A stretch of 64,000 nucleotides of DNA, taken from Anaerolineae bacterium. GTDB taxonomy: Bacteria; Chloroflexota; Anaerolineae; Promineifilales; Promineifilaceae. Location of the stretch: NCBI GenBank assembly GCA_020848035.1, contig JADLAX010000006.1, forward strand, positions 26,245 through 90,244, written 5' to 3'. Positions 23,850 to 32,819 of this stretch are shown here, in pieces. Under the pieces are notes generated by a model. It saw only the letters and a program-made list of their open reading frames with translations. It did no database searches and was not told where the DNA came from. Positions within the stretch are counted from its first letter, which is position 1. Each line of letters opens with the position of its first letter. The translations under genes were made by a program, and so were the position numbers.

Positions 23850-24076
23850 ATCGCCACCGAATGAATTCGGCGTCTAAGAAAGGAAGTCTGCTCAAGCAGA
23901 CTGGCGTTATCCTGCTCTACCCAGTGCGCTTTAGCGTACTTCTAGTTTTAGCCGAGGAATTCATTCCTCGGCGCAGATTGTTATTGAATTTCACGCAAAG
24001 TCGCCAAGACGCCAATCCCTGCCTTCGCGCCTTTGCGTGAGGTAGTTGCCCTGTCAGGTCAACTCTAGAATCGTTG
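23850..24076. repeat. Tandem set of five small hairpins
   Basis: No gene is seen. Successive stems are CCGAATGAATTCGG, AGTCTGCTCAAGCAGACT, AGTGCGCTTTAGCGTACT, CCGAGGAATTCATTCCTCGG and CACGCAAAG...CTTTGCGTGA. These lie between convergent genes and may together act as terminators. Each stem is a different word family. Confidence 0.65.
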
Positions 24077-25105
24077 TTAGAGATGGTTTAGAAGCGCATC
24101 GGCAGCGGCGAGGCCGGAGAGGGCCGCGCCTTCGACGCGTGGGCCGTTGAAGGCGTCCCCAGCAAAGGTGAGCGGGGGCAGGCCGTCGGCCAGCAGGGTG
24201 CGCTCGGGGTGGGTGACCAGGGGCAGGGCGTAGCGCCAGCGGTGGATGTGGTGGCCTTTGATGACGCTGGTTTTGGATAGATACGGCCGTAATCCCCCCA
24301 TAAACAACCCCACCAATTCCCCTTTAGGCGCTTCATACCACAGTTTGCTCTGCACCGGATTGGCGTGGGCCGTAACAATCGCAACCTCCGGCGAAATTCC
24401 CTTCTGTTGATTATCGGCCAGCCAGCTGATGGCCTGCTCCGGCTGCTGCACGGCGCCAGGCGCAGGCAGCGCCACGCCACCCGCTACCCAAAACAGCCCG
24501 GACAAACACGGTGCATACTCGATGCGTTCCAAAGCGGCACGATCGCTCGCTGTGAGCGGCACCTCGCCCGCGTCCAGCAGGGCCAGCGATTGGGGTACGG
24601 GCGGCGTGAGCAGTAAAGCGCGGGCAGTGAAAGTACGGCCGTCTTCCGCCACCACCTCCCAGCCATCCCCCGCCACCTGAATCTGGGTGAGTTTGGTCTG
24701 GGTGTGCACGGTGAGATGGGCGGCGAGGTGTTTGGCAACGGCCGTCATGCCGCCCGTAATGGCATAACGCGGAAAGCCATCATCCTTGCCATCGTTAGCC
24801 GGATCGTCGGCAGCTGAGCCTGCCGCCCAGCCGCGTGACCACTCAAACGCCAGCCCAAGCTCCAGCCACTCATCGACGATGGCTTGAAATTGCGGCTCGC
24901 GCACGGTGAAGAATTGTGCGCCATAGTCACCGCGGCCCGGCCCCAGCCGCCAGGTAGCTAACCGACCGCCCACGCCGCGCCCTTTTTCCACCACCTGTAC
25001 CACATGCCCGGCAGTTTGCAATTGGCTGGCGGCCAGCAGCCCGGCCAGACCTGCCCCCACCACCAACACATCCACCGCCTGTTTTGACTCCATTGCTGTT
25101 ATCAT
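24077..25105 (-). CDS. FAD-dependent oxidoreductase, renalase / amine-oxidase-like
   Basis: This is a 342-aa flavoprotein. The Rossmann motif DVLVVGAGLAGLLAASQL (GxGxxG, about residues 12-29) is followed by VVEKGRGVGGRLATWR and DYGAQFFTVREPQF, both typical of renalase-like NAD(P)/FAD oxidoreductases. The C-terminal FAD motif is LTFAGDAFNGPRVEGAALSG. It is cytoplasmic. The likely activity is oxidation of aberrant reduced nicotinamides or an unknown amine; specificity is not evident. It is divergent from the tail-anchored protein gene at 25204. Confidence 0.87.
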   Translation of the reverse strand: MITAMESKQAVDVLVVGAGLAGLLAASQLQTAGHVVQVVEKGRGVGGRLATWRLGPGRGDYGAQFFTVREPQFQAIVDEWLELGLAFEWSRGWAAGSAADDPANDGKDDGFPRYAITGGMTAVAKHLAAHLTVHTQTKLTQIQVAGDGWEVVAEDGRTFTARALLLTPPVPQSLALLDAGEVPLTASDRAALERIEYAPCLSGLFWVAGGVALPAPGAVQQPEQAISWLADNQQKGISPEVAIVTAHANPVQSKLWYEAPKGELVGLFMGGLRPYLSKTSVIKGHHIHRWRYALPLVTHPERTLLADGLPPLTFAGDAFNGPRVEGAALSGLAAADALLNHL

Positions 25106-25133
25106 TGGCTAAACCTGACCTGACAGTGTTAGA

Positions 25134-25183
25134 CTACGTCTCATCACCCTGTCACCCTGTCACCCTGTCACCCGGTCACCTAC
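25134..25183. repeat. CACCCTGT word repeat in divergent gap
   Basis: CATCACCCTGTCACCCTGTC is followed by two further CACCNGGTCACC copies. It lies between the divergent oxidoreductase and tail-anchored-protein genes. A related GGGGTGACAAGGTGACAGGG run is at 59873-59905. Confidence 0.6.
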
Positions 25184-25203
25184 ACACCACTCAGGAACGA
25201 AAA

Positions 25204-26229
25204 ATGTCCAACTCACTTGATGCCCAACTGTGTTACTTGTTTACCTTTCCCCACCTGGGAACGGCCGTAAACCAACCCACCGCCCCGCTGCAAAAGCTCA
25301 AAGATGCCCCTTACTTTAAGCCAGTCGATATGGATATGCAACTGCTGGAAGCAACGGCCGTACAAATCGAAGGCATCCAAATTTTGGTGCAGGCGTACCT
25401 GTACGAGCGGGAAATTCAGGTGCTGGAATGCCGCTTTCAGCTCAAGGACGTGCTGAGCAGCCAATCGTTGCAGCTCAAAGATCGGCTGGAGGCGGGGATG
25501 GTGCAGACGTTGGTGCCAACGGCCGTTTACGACAGCGGCCTCTACGAAGAGTACGTGCTTTTGCTGGTGTCTAGCGAGCAAGTGAATATCGACCAATTTG
25601 TGACGGACAAGGCGCAGCAGCTGGCCCGCTTTTTGCGCTCGCAGCGCGAAATCATCAGCCGCGATGATGTGGTGACCACCCTGGCGACGCGGGTGCGCTA
25701 CTCCGAGCGCGACATGACCATTTTGGATTGGGAAGGTGGTATCGTGATGGCCCTGGATGGCGATTTCCAGTCGGATATCGAGGTGATCAAAATTGCCAAC
25801 TACCAGCTGCTGCGTTACCGCATGATCGACCAGCGCATCGAGAAGCGGCTGGAAACGCTGCGCACCGATCTGCACCGCCGCCGTCGCCGCAGCCTCTTTC
25901 CCAGCGCCTCCCGTCGCGCCCTGCAGCAAATCATCCAGGAGCGGCTGACGCTGCTGCTTGATTTTGAACGCATTGACCAGGAGCTGTTGATGATTGGCGA
26001 TTGGTACACCGCCCAGCTTTACCGCGCCGTCATTGATGAGCTGTACATGGACGAGTGGAAGCAAACGGTTAAAACCAAGCTGGAAAGCCTGGAATCGATT
26101 TTGCAGGTGGTGCAGGACAACTTTTCCGTCTCCTGGGCTGTCTTTTTAGACATGGTACAGCTGGTGGGTTGGCTGCTCCTGCTGCTGGGTTACATCGTGC
26201 TCTTTTTCCTCGATTTGCGCCTGTATTGA
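25204..26229 (+). CDS. Unknown tail-anchored coiled-coil protein
   Basis: I do not recognise the family; the layout recalls DUF155/Rmd1-type proteins (soluble domain, helical linker, C-terminal membrane segment), but no decisive motif is seen. In this 341-aa protein, residues 1-185 are mixed alpha/beta (LDWEGGIVMALDGDFQSDIE near 175). Residues 190-300 are long amphipathic helices with a basic patch (TDLHRRRRRSLFPSASRR). The C-terminus is one TM helix (LVGWLLLLLGYIVLFFLDLR). I chose the ATG at 25204; the longer frame translates CACCCTGT repeats. It converges with the AEC transporter. Confidence 0.72.
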   Translation: MSNSLDAQLCYLFTFPHLGTAVNQPTAPLQKLKDAPYFKPVDMDMQLLEATAVQIEGIQILVQAYLYEREIQVLECRFQLKDVLSSQSLQLKDRLEAGMVQTLVPTAVYDSGLYEEYVLLLVSSEQVNIDQFVTDKAQQLARFLRSQREIISRDDVVTTLATRVRYSERDMTILDWEGGIVMALDGDFQSDIEVIKIANYQLLRYRMIDQRIEKRLETLRTDLHRRRRRSLFPSASRRALQQIIQERLTLLLDFERIDQELLMIGDWYTAQLYRAVIDELYMDEWKQTVKTKLESLESILQVVQDNFSVSWAVFLDMVQLVGWLLLLLGYIVLFFLDLRLY

Positions 26230-26238
26230 GCTCCAGGC

Positions 26239-27195
26239 TCAACCGCTTAACGGATTCAGGGCAACATAGACAATGTACAGGGCAATGGTGACCAGCGTAT
26301 GCACGATCAGCACGTTGTTGATCGTTTGTTTTTCGGCAAGCGGCAGCGTGGGGCGGGTGTACAGCGGCACGATAAACGGTGGCGGCAAAATGAGCAGGGT
26401 GAAAACGGCCGCTTCAAAATACCCATCCAGCTGCAACAATCCGCGAATAATAAACACGTTGATGAGCATGGCCAGGGGAATCAGCAGCGCCAGGCGCAGG
26501 GCTACCAGCGATAACGCCGTGCGCAGGCCGCGGCGATCAATCTCAATGCCGTAGCCCACAATCAGCAAAATCAGGGGGATGGTGAGGCTGCCCAGGAAGT
26601 TGAGCGTGGTTATGATCGCGCCGGTGACGGGCAGCGCGGGCAGTGCGTCGGCAACCCCCAGCAGGTTCAGCGCCAGGCTGGTCAGGATGGCCAGGACCAC
26701 CGGCGAGGTCACAAACGAACGGCCGATTCCGCCCAGGCTCTGACGGCCGTCGCGTTTCAGCAGCAGCAGCGGCAAAAAGATAAACCAGATAAAAATCTCG
26801 TGCCCCAGGTCCACGATGGCAATTGTGCCAATTTGCTCCAGGCCGTAGCCGCTGCCAAACAAACTGACACCCAGCAAGCCATATTCAAACCCGGTGGTGA
26901 GAAATGGAAAATAGTCGTAGGCAATCTTCAGCTGCTTTTTGAGCAGCTGGCCCAGCAAAAAGAGCAGCACACACAAGCCAAAGATCAGCCCAAAAATGAT
27001 CAGATAGGCCGATTTCAGCTCAATTTCCAGAAAAGAAATGAAGAGCACGGCCGGAAGGGTCACGTTGATGACAAATTTGCGCAGCTCGTCAATGGTGAGG
27101 TGGCTCAAAAAGCGGCGGGTGCGAATGACGTAGCCCAGGGCCAGCAGCAGCACAATGGGCAGCACCCGGTTGATAATTTGAATGGTTGGTGCCAT
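26239..27195 (-). CDS. AEC-family transporter (auxin efflux carrier fold)
   Basis: This 318-aa membrane protein has about ten TM segments in two five-helix halves. The N-terminus (INRVLPIVLLLALGYVIRTR) and the conserved LPAVLFISFLEIEL and second-half FLGSLTIPLILLIVGYGIEI match the AEC / membrane transport family PF03547. Bacterial members export or import dicarboxylates and related anions. The substrate is not predictable. It converges with the tail-anchored gene with a 9-base gap; upstream lies the family-A repeat 27235-27334. Confidence 0.85.
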   Translation of the reverse strand: MAPTIQIINRVLPIVLLLALGYVIRTRRFLSHLTIDELRKFVINVTLPAVLFISFLEIELKSAYLIIFGLIFGLCVLLFLLGQLLKKQLKIAYDYFPFLTTGFEYGLLGVSLFGSGYGLEQIGTIAIVDLGHEIFIWFIFLPLLLLKRDGRQSLGGIGRSFVTSPVVLAILTSLALNLLGVADALPALPVTGAIITTLNFLGSLTIPLILLIVGYGIEIDRRGLRTALSLVALRLALLIPLAMLINVFIIRGLLQLDGYFEAAVFTLLILPPPFIVPLYTRPTLPLAEKQTINNVLIVHTLVTIALYIVYVALNPLSG

Positions 27196-27234
27196 GGTAA
27201 TCCGTTTTGATGGTTGGCTTGTAACTGTACAGGT

Positions 27235-27334
27235 CTCGTTCCACGCTCTGCGTGGAATGCTGTTGGCGACGCTCCGCGTCGCACGGGACGCGGAGCGTCC
27301 TGGTCATCATTCCCACGCAGAGCGCGGGAACGAG
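27235..27334. repeat. Intergenic palindromic element, family A, second copy
   Basis: It has the same architecture as 1910-2011: CTCGTTCCACGCTCTGCGTG at the left and CACGCAGAGCGCGGGAACGAG-type sequence at the right, with inner GACGCTCCGCGTC and GACGCGGAGCGTC arms. It lies between the CoA-transferase stop and the AEC transporter start (both genes minus strand), just upstream of the transporter. Confidence 0.85.
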
Positions 27335-27442
27335 TCGCACTACCTGAATTGTTACATTGGCTTTATTGAAAAAAGATCGCGCAGCGTCCCCAAATGCCCA
27401 GCAAAAATCTGTGCCATCTGTGAAATCTGTGGATTCTAAATC

Positions 27443-28789
27443 TTAGGCGAGGGCGTTGGTGAATACGGCCGTAGTCTGCCCCTCCACCTCGGCCAGCGTC
27501 ACCCCCGGCATCAGCTCCAGCAGCGTCAGCTGCCCGTCCACAAAGGCAAACACCGCCAGATCGGTGATGATCATGTCCACCGCACCCAAGGCGGTCAGCG
27601 GCAGGGTGCATTCTGGCACGATTTTGGCCTCGCCTTCGCGGCTGGCGTGGGTCATGGTGATGATCAGCTTTTTGGCCCCAGAGGCTAAATCCATCGCCCC
27701 ACCGACGCCCAGCAGCGGCTTGCCCGGCACGGCCCAATTGGCCAGGTTGCCCGCCTCATCCACCTGCAAACCGCCCATGATGGCCACGTCCACGTGCCCG
27801 CCGCGAATCATGGCAAACGAGTCGGCGCTGTCGAAATAGCTGCTGCCGGGCAGCGCCGTCACCGGAATTTTGCCTGCGTTCACCGGATACTCCATCGCCC
27901 CGCCCGCTTCCGGCGCGGGACCCACGCCCAGCATCCCATTTTCCGTATGCAAAATAATGCCATGCTCCGGCGTGATGAGATCGGCCACCAGGGTGGGGAT
28001 GCCCACGCCCAGGTTGACCACATCGCCGGGTTTCAGCTCGCGCAGGGCACGTTCGGCCATCACCATGCGCACATCGCCCGCCTTCTTGGCCCCGCCGTCA
28101 ATGGAGGCGGAGCTGCCTAAATCGTCCAGCGTGGTGTGGGCCTGCACCAGGAAGTCCACATAGCAGCCCGGGGTGTGAATTTCGTTGGGATCGAGTGCGC
28201 CCAGCGGCACGATCTCTTCCACTTCGGCAATCACCAGGTCGGCGGCGGTGGCCATGGCTTTGTTGAAGTTTTGCTCAGTCATGCGGTAGACGAGGTTGCC
28301 CGCCTCGTCGGCGCGCCAGGCACGAATGAGAGCCACGTTGCCCCGCAGAGCGGGCTGGAAAACGTGCAGCACACCGTTAATCATTTTGGTCTCTTTGCCC
28401 TCGGCCAGGACGGTTCCGGCGGCGGTGGGCGTGTAAAAGCCGCCAATGCCCGCCCCGGCGGCGCGCATCGCCTCGGCCAGTGAGCCTTGGGGAATCAGCT
28501 CCACCTCCATCGCGCCGGATTGGGCCGCAGCCACCGCCTCTTTGTTGCTGGTGAAGAAGGAGCCGATCGCTTTTTTGATTTGCCCGTTGCGCAGCAGGCG
28601 TCCGCCGCCCAGGCCCGGTTCGCCGACGTTGTTGGCCACGTAGGTCAGGTCGCGCACGGCCGTTTCGGCCAGCGCGTGCAGCAGGTGGACGGGGTTGCCG
28701 GTCATGCCGAAGCCGCCAACGAGGATGGTGTCGCCGTTTTTGATATGGGCAACGGCCGTTTCCAGGGAAAGTTGTGGTTTTTTGTTCAT
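27443..28789 (-). CDS. 3-oxoacid CoA-transferase, fused A and B subunits
   Basis: This enzyme moves CoA from succinyl-CoA or acetyl-CoA to a 3-oxoacid such as acetoacetate. The 448-aa protein joins an A domain (about 1-225: [52 protein letters not shown]) to a B domain (about 240-448: [15 protein letters not shown]). The catalytic Glu is in [12 protein letters not shown] (about residue 285). Bacterial scoA/scoB are often two genes; this is a natural fusion, shorter than the mitochondrial SCOT. It is divergent from the aldehyde oxidoreductase gene. It may serve ketone-body or amino-acid catabolism together with the thiolase at 44310 (inference). Confidence 0.92.
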   Translation of the reverse strand: MNKKPQLSLETAVAHIKNGDTILVGGFGMTGNPVHLLHALAETAVRDLTYVANNVGEPGLGGGRLLRNGQIKKAIGSFFTSNKEAVAAAQSGAMEVELIPQGSLAEAMRAAGAGIGGFYTPTAAGTVLAEGKETKMINGVLHVFQPALRGNVALIRAWRADEAGNLVYRMTEQNFNKAMATAADLVIAEVEEIVPLGALDPNEIHTPGCYVDFLVQAHTTLDDLGSSASIDGGAKKAGDVRMVMAERALRELKPGDVVNLGVGIPTLVADLITPEHGIILHTENGMLGVGPAPEAGGAMEYPVNAGKIPVTALPGSSYFDSADSFAMIRGGHVDVAIMGGLQVDEAGNLANWAVPGKPLLGVGGAMDLASGAKKLIITMTHASREGEAKIVPECTLPLTALGAVDMIITDLAVFAFVDGQLTLLELMPGVTLAEVEGQTTAVFTNALA

Positions 28790-28919
28790 GCCGGAATCTT
28801 ATCACAAATCGGGCGGCAAACCTGCGGTTTTCCACATGAAAGGATCAGAAAATGACGGGGTGTTGCGGGGGCGGAACGGCCGTTTTGTGTTACCCTTGTA
28901 AACAACTCGTTTACCCAAT

Positions 28920-28977
28920 CCTGACAGGTTTTTAAACCGACATCGCGATTAACCACGACTTAAAAAACCTGTCCGGT
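28920..28977. repeat. Imperfect inverted repeat (CCTGACAGGTTT family)
   Basis: CCTGACAGGTTTTTAAA and TTAAAAAACCTGTCCGG pair around about 25 bases, just before the ribosome-binding site of the aldehyde oxidoreductase. The CCTGACAGGTTT core matches the hairpin inside the beta-galactosidase gene (133-167). Confidence 0.75.
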
Positions 28978-28994
28978 TTCTAGAGAGGCAGCCC

Positions 28995-30752
28995 ATGCGC
29001 AACTATTTACACATTCATCTGAATGACCAAACCGTGACCCGCCAGCCGATGGCCGGTGAAGAGCTGGTGATGGCCGGGCGGTATCTTATCGCCAAGACGC
29101 TGGTGGAGAGCGGCGCGGCCGCCGTGGACCCGCTGGGGCCGGACAACCCGCTCATTTTTTCGGCGGGGCCGTTTGCCGGGACCACCTTTTCCAACGCCAA
29201 TCGACTCAGCGTCGGCTGCAAAAGCCCGCTCACCGGCGGTATCAAAGAGGCCAACGCGGGCGGCACGCTGGCCTACGGCATGGGGCGCATCGAGGTAGCC
29301 GGATTTACCCTGCACGGCCAATCGGACGAGTGGGTGGTTTTGCACTTCGACAAAGAAGGGCAGCTCACGTTTGAAGATGCCACACCGTACCTGGGCAAAA
29401 ACAACACGGAAACGGCCGAACTGCTCTACGAAACATACGGCAAGAAGATCGCCTTTGCCCTGTGCGGTCCGGTGGGCGAATACCAGGGTTTACTGGCGGG
29501 CATTACGATTAGCGACAGTGATGGACGGCCGTCTCGCCTGGCGGCGCGCGGCGGGGTGGGGGCGGTCATGGGCAGCAAAAAGGTGAAGGCCATCGTCATC
29601 GAGCTGCACAAAATGCCCAATTTGCACGACCGCAAAAAGACGCTGGAGTCGGTGCGTACTTACGCCAAATGGATCCAGGAAGACCCGGCGATTCAGAACA
29701 GCTACGCGCCCATCGGCACGATGGCGATGGCCGATTACACCAACCACATCGGCGGCATTCCGGTGAACAATTTCACCCTCGGCGCCCAGGTGAATGATTC
29801 GGAAGAGACGTTTAAGATGGGCGGCACCTACATCACCGAGCTGAACAATTCGCGCGGCGGCAACCACACCCATGCCTGTATGCCTGGCTGCACCATCCAG
29901 TGCAGCAATGTGTATGTGGATGCCGAGGGTAAGGAAATCACCTCCCCGGTGGAGTACGAGACGCTGGCGCTGCTGGGCACCAACTGCGGCCTGCGCGATC
30001 CCGATCACCTGGCGGAGATGAACCAATATTGCAACGAGCTGGGCATCGACACCATCGAAACCGGGGCGATGATCGCCGTGCTGATGGATGCCGGTCTGGC
30101 TGAGTTTGGCGATCTGGATTTTATGCGGCGGGTCTTTTTGGAGCTGAAGGATGGGTCGGTAGACGGCCGTCTCTGGGCTCAGGGCACGGCGCGGGTAGGT
30201 GAGCATTACGGCATCCACCGCGTGCCGTGCATCAAAAAGCAGGCCATCTCCGCCTACGACCCGCGTGTCATCGAGGTGACCGGCATCTCCATGATGACCA
30301 CGGCGCAGGGGGCGGACCACACCGCAGGCAACGTGCCCCGGCTGGACTCACGCAGCAAGAACGTGGATGAACTGAAGAAGCTGAGCCTGGAAGCGCAAAT
30401 TGGCTGCGCGGCGGTCGATTCGCTGGGGATCTGCATTTTTGGGCGCACGGTGACCAACCCCAACGTCGCTTTTCTGGCCAATGCGGTGAATGCGGCCGTC
30501 GGTACTGAGCTTGATCCCGGCTTCTTTCAGCGCATCGGCCGGGCCACGCTGCGCCTGGAGCGCACATTTAACCTGGCGGCCGGTTTTGCCGAGGCAGATG
30601 ATAATTTGCCGGACTTTTTCTACGATGAGCCGCTGCCGCCATCGGGTATGGTGGCCCGGTTCCATGCGCCAGAAGTACATGAGATTTACGACCTGTTGGA
30701 TGAGGTGGGGGTGCAGGGGGTGCCGGGGGACTACGGCCGTGTGAATGGTTAA
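28995..30752 (+). CDS. Tungsten-dependent aldehyde:ferredoxin oxidoreductase
   Basis: This 585-aa cytoplasmic enzyme oxidises aldehydes to acids with ferredoxin as acceptor, using a tungsten-bispterin cofactor and a [4Fe-4S] cluster. The N-terminal domain carries FSAGPFAGTTFSNANRLSVG and SPLTGGIKEANAGG. The cluster ligands are C295, C299 and C303 (CMPGCTIQCSN), with a fourth Cys near 480 in DSLGICIFG. The C-terminal part has TTAQGADHTAGN, typical of the family. The length is normal (580-620). GAGAGGC precedes the ATG. A strong terminator follows at 30783. No adjacent ferredoxin or cofactor gene is seen. Confidence 0.93.
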   Translation: MRNYLHIHLNDQTVTRQPMAGEELVMAGRYLIAKTLVESGAAAVDPLGPDNPLIFSAGPFAGTTFSNANRLSVGCKSPLTGGIKEANAGGTLAYGMGRIEVAGFTLHGQSDEWVVLHFDKEGQLTFEDATPYLGKNNTETAELLYETYGKKIAFALCGPVGEYQGLLAGITISDSDGRPSRLAARGGVGAVMGSKKVKAIVIELHKMPNLHDRKKTLESVRTYAKWIQEDPAIQNSYAPIGTMAMADYTNHIGGIPVNNFTLGAQVNDSEETFKMGGTYITELNNSRGGNHTHACMPGCTIQCSNVYVDAEGKEITSPVEYETLALLGTNCGLRDPDHLAEMNQYCNELGIDTIETGAMIAVLMDAGLAEFGDLDFMRRVFLELKDGSVDGRLWAQGTARVGEHYGIHRVPCIKKQAISAYDPRVIEVTGISMMTTAQGADHTAGNVPRLDSRSKNVDELKKLSLEAQIGCAAVDSLGICIFGRTVTNPNVAFLANAVNAAVGTELDPGFFQRIGRATLRLERTFNLAAGFAEADDNLPDFFYDEPLPPSGMVARFHAPEVHEIYDLLDEVGVQGVPGDYGRVNG

Positions 30753-30782
30753 TGGTCAATGGTCAATGGTCATTGGTTAATG
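30744..30782. repeat. TCAATGG word repeat after the aldehyde oxidoreductase stop
   Basis: GAATGGTTAATGGTCAATGG is followed by two further TCAATGG/TCATTGG words. It directly abuts the terminator. Confidence 0.5.
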
Positions 30783-30812
30783 AAGCTGGCTCCGTGGTGG
30801 GCCAGCTTTTTT
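30783..30812 (+). terminator. Rho-independent terminator of the aldehyde oxidoreductase gene
   Basis: Stem AAGCTGGC / GCCAGCTT around a 9-base loop (TCCGTGGTG) is followed directly by T6. It ends the aldehyde oxidoreductase transcript, so clpS probably has its own promoter. Confidence 0.88.
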
Positions 30813-30908
30813 GTTTGGCAGTTTGGCAGAAGAAGTGCCAGTGGAGGGATGCCTGCACCTAAAATCTCATGGCTGAGAAGCTTTTTTGCGGGTAAAATGG
30901 GCCGCAGT

Positions 30909-31274
30909 ATGGATTTTGAGAAGACGATTTGGCCCTGGGAAAGTAGCGGTCCTGCTCCCGTCGTGGTGGCGGAAACAGAGTGGGATATTGACACTTCCCT
31001 TGACCAGGAAACGGAAGATGACCGGGAAAGCCTGGCGCGGGTGATCATCCACAATGATGACGTGACGCCCATGGATTTTGTGGTCATCATCCTACAGCGG
31101 ATTTTCCAGCTTTCCCCGCTGGAGGCAGAGCACGTGATGGTTACCGCCCACTTTAACGGGCAGGCCCTGGTGGCCATGCTGCCCCTCAGCGAAGCCAAAA
31201 CTCGTGTGGGAAAAGCCCATTTTGCCGCCCAGCTAGAGGGATATCCCCTATTGTTTACCATTGAGCCGGTTTAA
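30909..31274 (+). CDS. clpS: ClpS-type protease adaptor
   Basis: ClpS binds N-degron substrates and hands them to ClpA/ClpC. The core domain reads RVIIHNDDVTPMDFVV (about residue 50 onward), then LQRIFQLSPLEAEHVMVTAH and AKTRVGKAHFA; the HNDD..T element is the N-degron pocket. I place the start at 30909 (121 aa); an ATG at 30897 is also possible, and a frame starting further up would run through the terminator. The N-terminal 35 residues are acidic and low complexity. It is not next to a clpA/clpC gene here. Confidence 0.85.
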   Translation: MDFEKTIWPWESSGPAPVVVAETEWDIDTSLDQETEDDRESLARVIIHNDDVTPMDFVVIILQRIFQLSPLEAEHVMVTAHFNGQALVAMLPLSEAKTRVGKAHFAAQLEGYPLLFTIEPV

Positions 31275-31397
31275 CGGTTGGGCGTAAACGGCCGTTTCCC
31301 CGGTTCTTCATTTCCACAAGTCACATTTTTGCGTCTGCCACATACGCTGCGGCCACTGGCCGCATCCCATTGCAGACACACCAATTTTGGAGGCATT

Positions 31398-32726
31398 ATG
31401 AAGTTCAGCATGGCTGGCGCTGGTCCGATGGGCCAGGCATTGATCCAACGAGATATTGATATTCTCTCACCCTCGTACGCCCGCGAATACGCGCTGGTCG
31501 TCGACAAAGCAGAAGGTTCGGAAGTGTGGGATGTAGACGGCCGTCGCTACATTGATTTTATGGCCGGGGTAGCCGTTCTCAACGTCGGTCACCGCCATCC
31601 CCGCGTGGTGGAGGCCGTTCGAGAACAGCTCGACAAATTCTGGCACATCTGCCTGGCCGATTTTTATTACCCCCAGGCGGTAGAACTGGCCGAAAAACTG
31701 CGCGAGATTGCCCCGCTCAACGGCCGTGCCCGCGTCTACTTTGGCAATTCCGGCACTGAAGCTGTAGAGGCGGCCATCAAACTGGCAATGTACAAAACAG
31801 GCCGTTCCCGCTTTATTGGCTTCTTTGGGGCGTTCCACGGCCGTACGCTGGGATCGCTTTCGTTTACCGCCAGCAAGTCGGTGCAGCGGGCCAACTACCT
31901 GGCCGGGGTGAAGGTGTATCACCTGCCGTACCCCAATGCCTACCGCCCCATTTTGGTGCAGCAAGAAGGTGAGAGTTACGGCGATACCGTCATTGATTAC
32001 CTGGAGGAGATGGTGTTCCGCACCACGTTAGCCCCCGAAGACGTGGCTGCCATTATGGTCGAGCCAATCCAGGGCGAAGGCGGCTACATCGTGCCTGCGC
32101 CCGGCTTTTTCACCCGCCTGCGCGAGGTGTGTGACCGCTATGGCATTTTGCTCATCGTGGATGAGATTCAGAGTGGGGCGGGGCGCACCGGCAAGTGGTG
32201 GGCCATCGAGCACGAAGAGGTGCAGCCCGACATCGTTTGTTTTGCCAAAGGGGTGGGCAGCGGTATGCCGATTGGGGGCATTTTAGCCCCCGAGTCGATC
32301 ATGGATTGGAAGCCGGGTTCACACGGCAGCACGTTTGGCGGTAATCCAATTGCGGCCGTTTCGGCCCTCACCACGCTGCAAGTTATCGAAGAAGAAAATT
32401 TGTTGGCCCGCGCTGCCGAAACCGGACGGTTTATTATGGATGCTCTGGTGGAAATGGAAGGGCGTCACCCCAGCCTGGGCGACGTGCGTGGCCGTGGTTT
32501 GATGGTTGGCATGGAGTTTGTCAAGGATCGGCAGACCAAGGAGCGGGCGGTTGACCTGCGGGATCACGTGATTCAGCATGCTTTTGAGCATGGCTTGCTG
32601 GTGATCCCGTGCGGTACCAACTCCATTCGCATCACCCCGCCGCTAAACGTGCCGCATCATTTGGTGGAAGAAGGGCTGCACATCTTCGAAGCCGCTCTCA
32701 CCGATGCTGAGGCGAAATATCTTTAG
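31398..32726 (+). CDS. Class-III (omega) aminotransferase, GABA/ornithine transaminase-like
   Basis: This 442-aa PLP enzyme transfers an amino group from a terminal amine to 2-oxoglutarate or pyruvate. Visible are VYFGNSGTEAVEAAIKLA (PLP phosphate site), FFGAFHGRTLGSLSFTAS, the acidic PLP ligand in LLIVDEIQSGAGRTGKWW and the Schiff-base Lys in VCFAKGVGSGMPIGG (about residue 285). The C-terminal SIRITPPLN is conserved. The ATG at 31398 follows GGAGGCATT. The family cannot be resolved between 4-aminobutyrate, acetylornithine and beta-alanine types. It is followed by a family-B repeat and a DapA-family gene. Confidence 0.9.
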   Translation: MKFSMAGAGPMGQALIQRDIDILSPSYAREYALVVDKAEGSEVWDVDGRRYIDFMAGVAVLNVGHRHPRVVEAVREQLDKFWHICLADFYYPQAVELAEKLREIAPLNGRARVYFGNSGTEAVEAAIKLAMYKTGRSRFIGFFGAFHGRTLGSLSFTASKSVQRANYLAGVKVYHLPYPNAYRPILVQQEGESYGDTVIDYLEEMVFRTTLAPEDVAAIMVEPIQGEGGYIVPAPGFFTRLREVCDRYGILLIVDEIQSGAGRTGKWWAIEHEEVQPDIVCFAKGVGSGMPIGGILAPESIMDWKPGSHGSTFGGNPIAAVSALTTLQVIEEENLLARAAETGRFIMDALVEMEGRHPSLGDVRGRGLMVGMEFVKDRQTKERAVDLRDHVIQHAFEHGLLVIPCGTNSIRITPPLNVPHHLVEEGLHIFEAALTDAEAKYL

Positions 32727-32732
32727 AAGAGG

Positions 32733-32801
32733 TGTCATGCTCGCGGAGGCGGGCATCCATCTTGTTTTGCCGAGTGGATTCCCGTCTTCGCGAGAATGAC
32801 A
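32733..32801. repeat. Intergenic inverted repeat, family B, second copy
   Basis: TGTCATGCTCGCGGAGGCGG at the left pairs with GTCTTCGCGAGAATGACA at the right, across a 15-base loop. It has the same layout as 3577-3645 and starts 6 bases after the aminotransferase stop. Confidence 0.85.
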
Positions 32802-32819
32802 GTTATGAACAGGATTACG

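Noticed and set aside
25084..26229. Longer start of the tail-anchored protein at 25084
   Set aside because: It would translate the CACCCTGT repeats and overlap the divergent oxidoreductase start.
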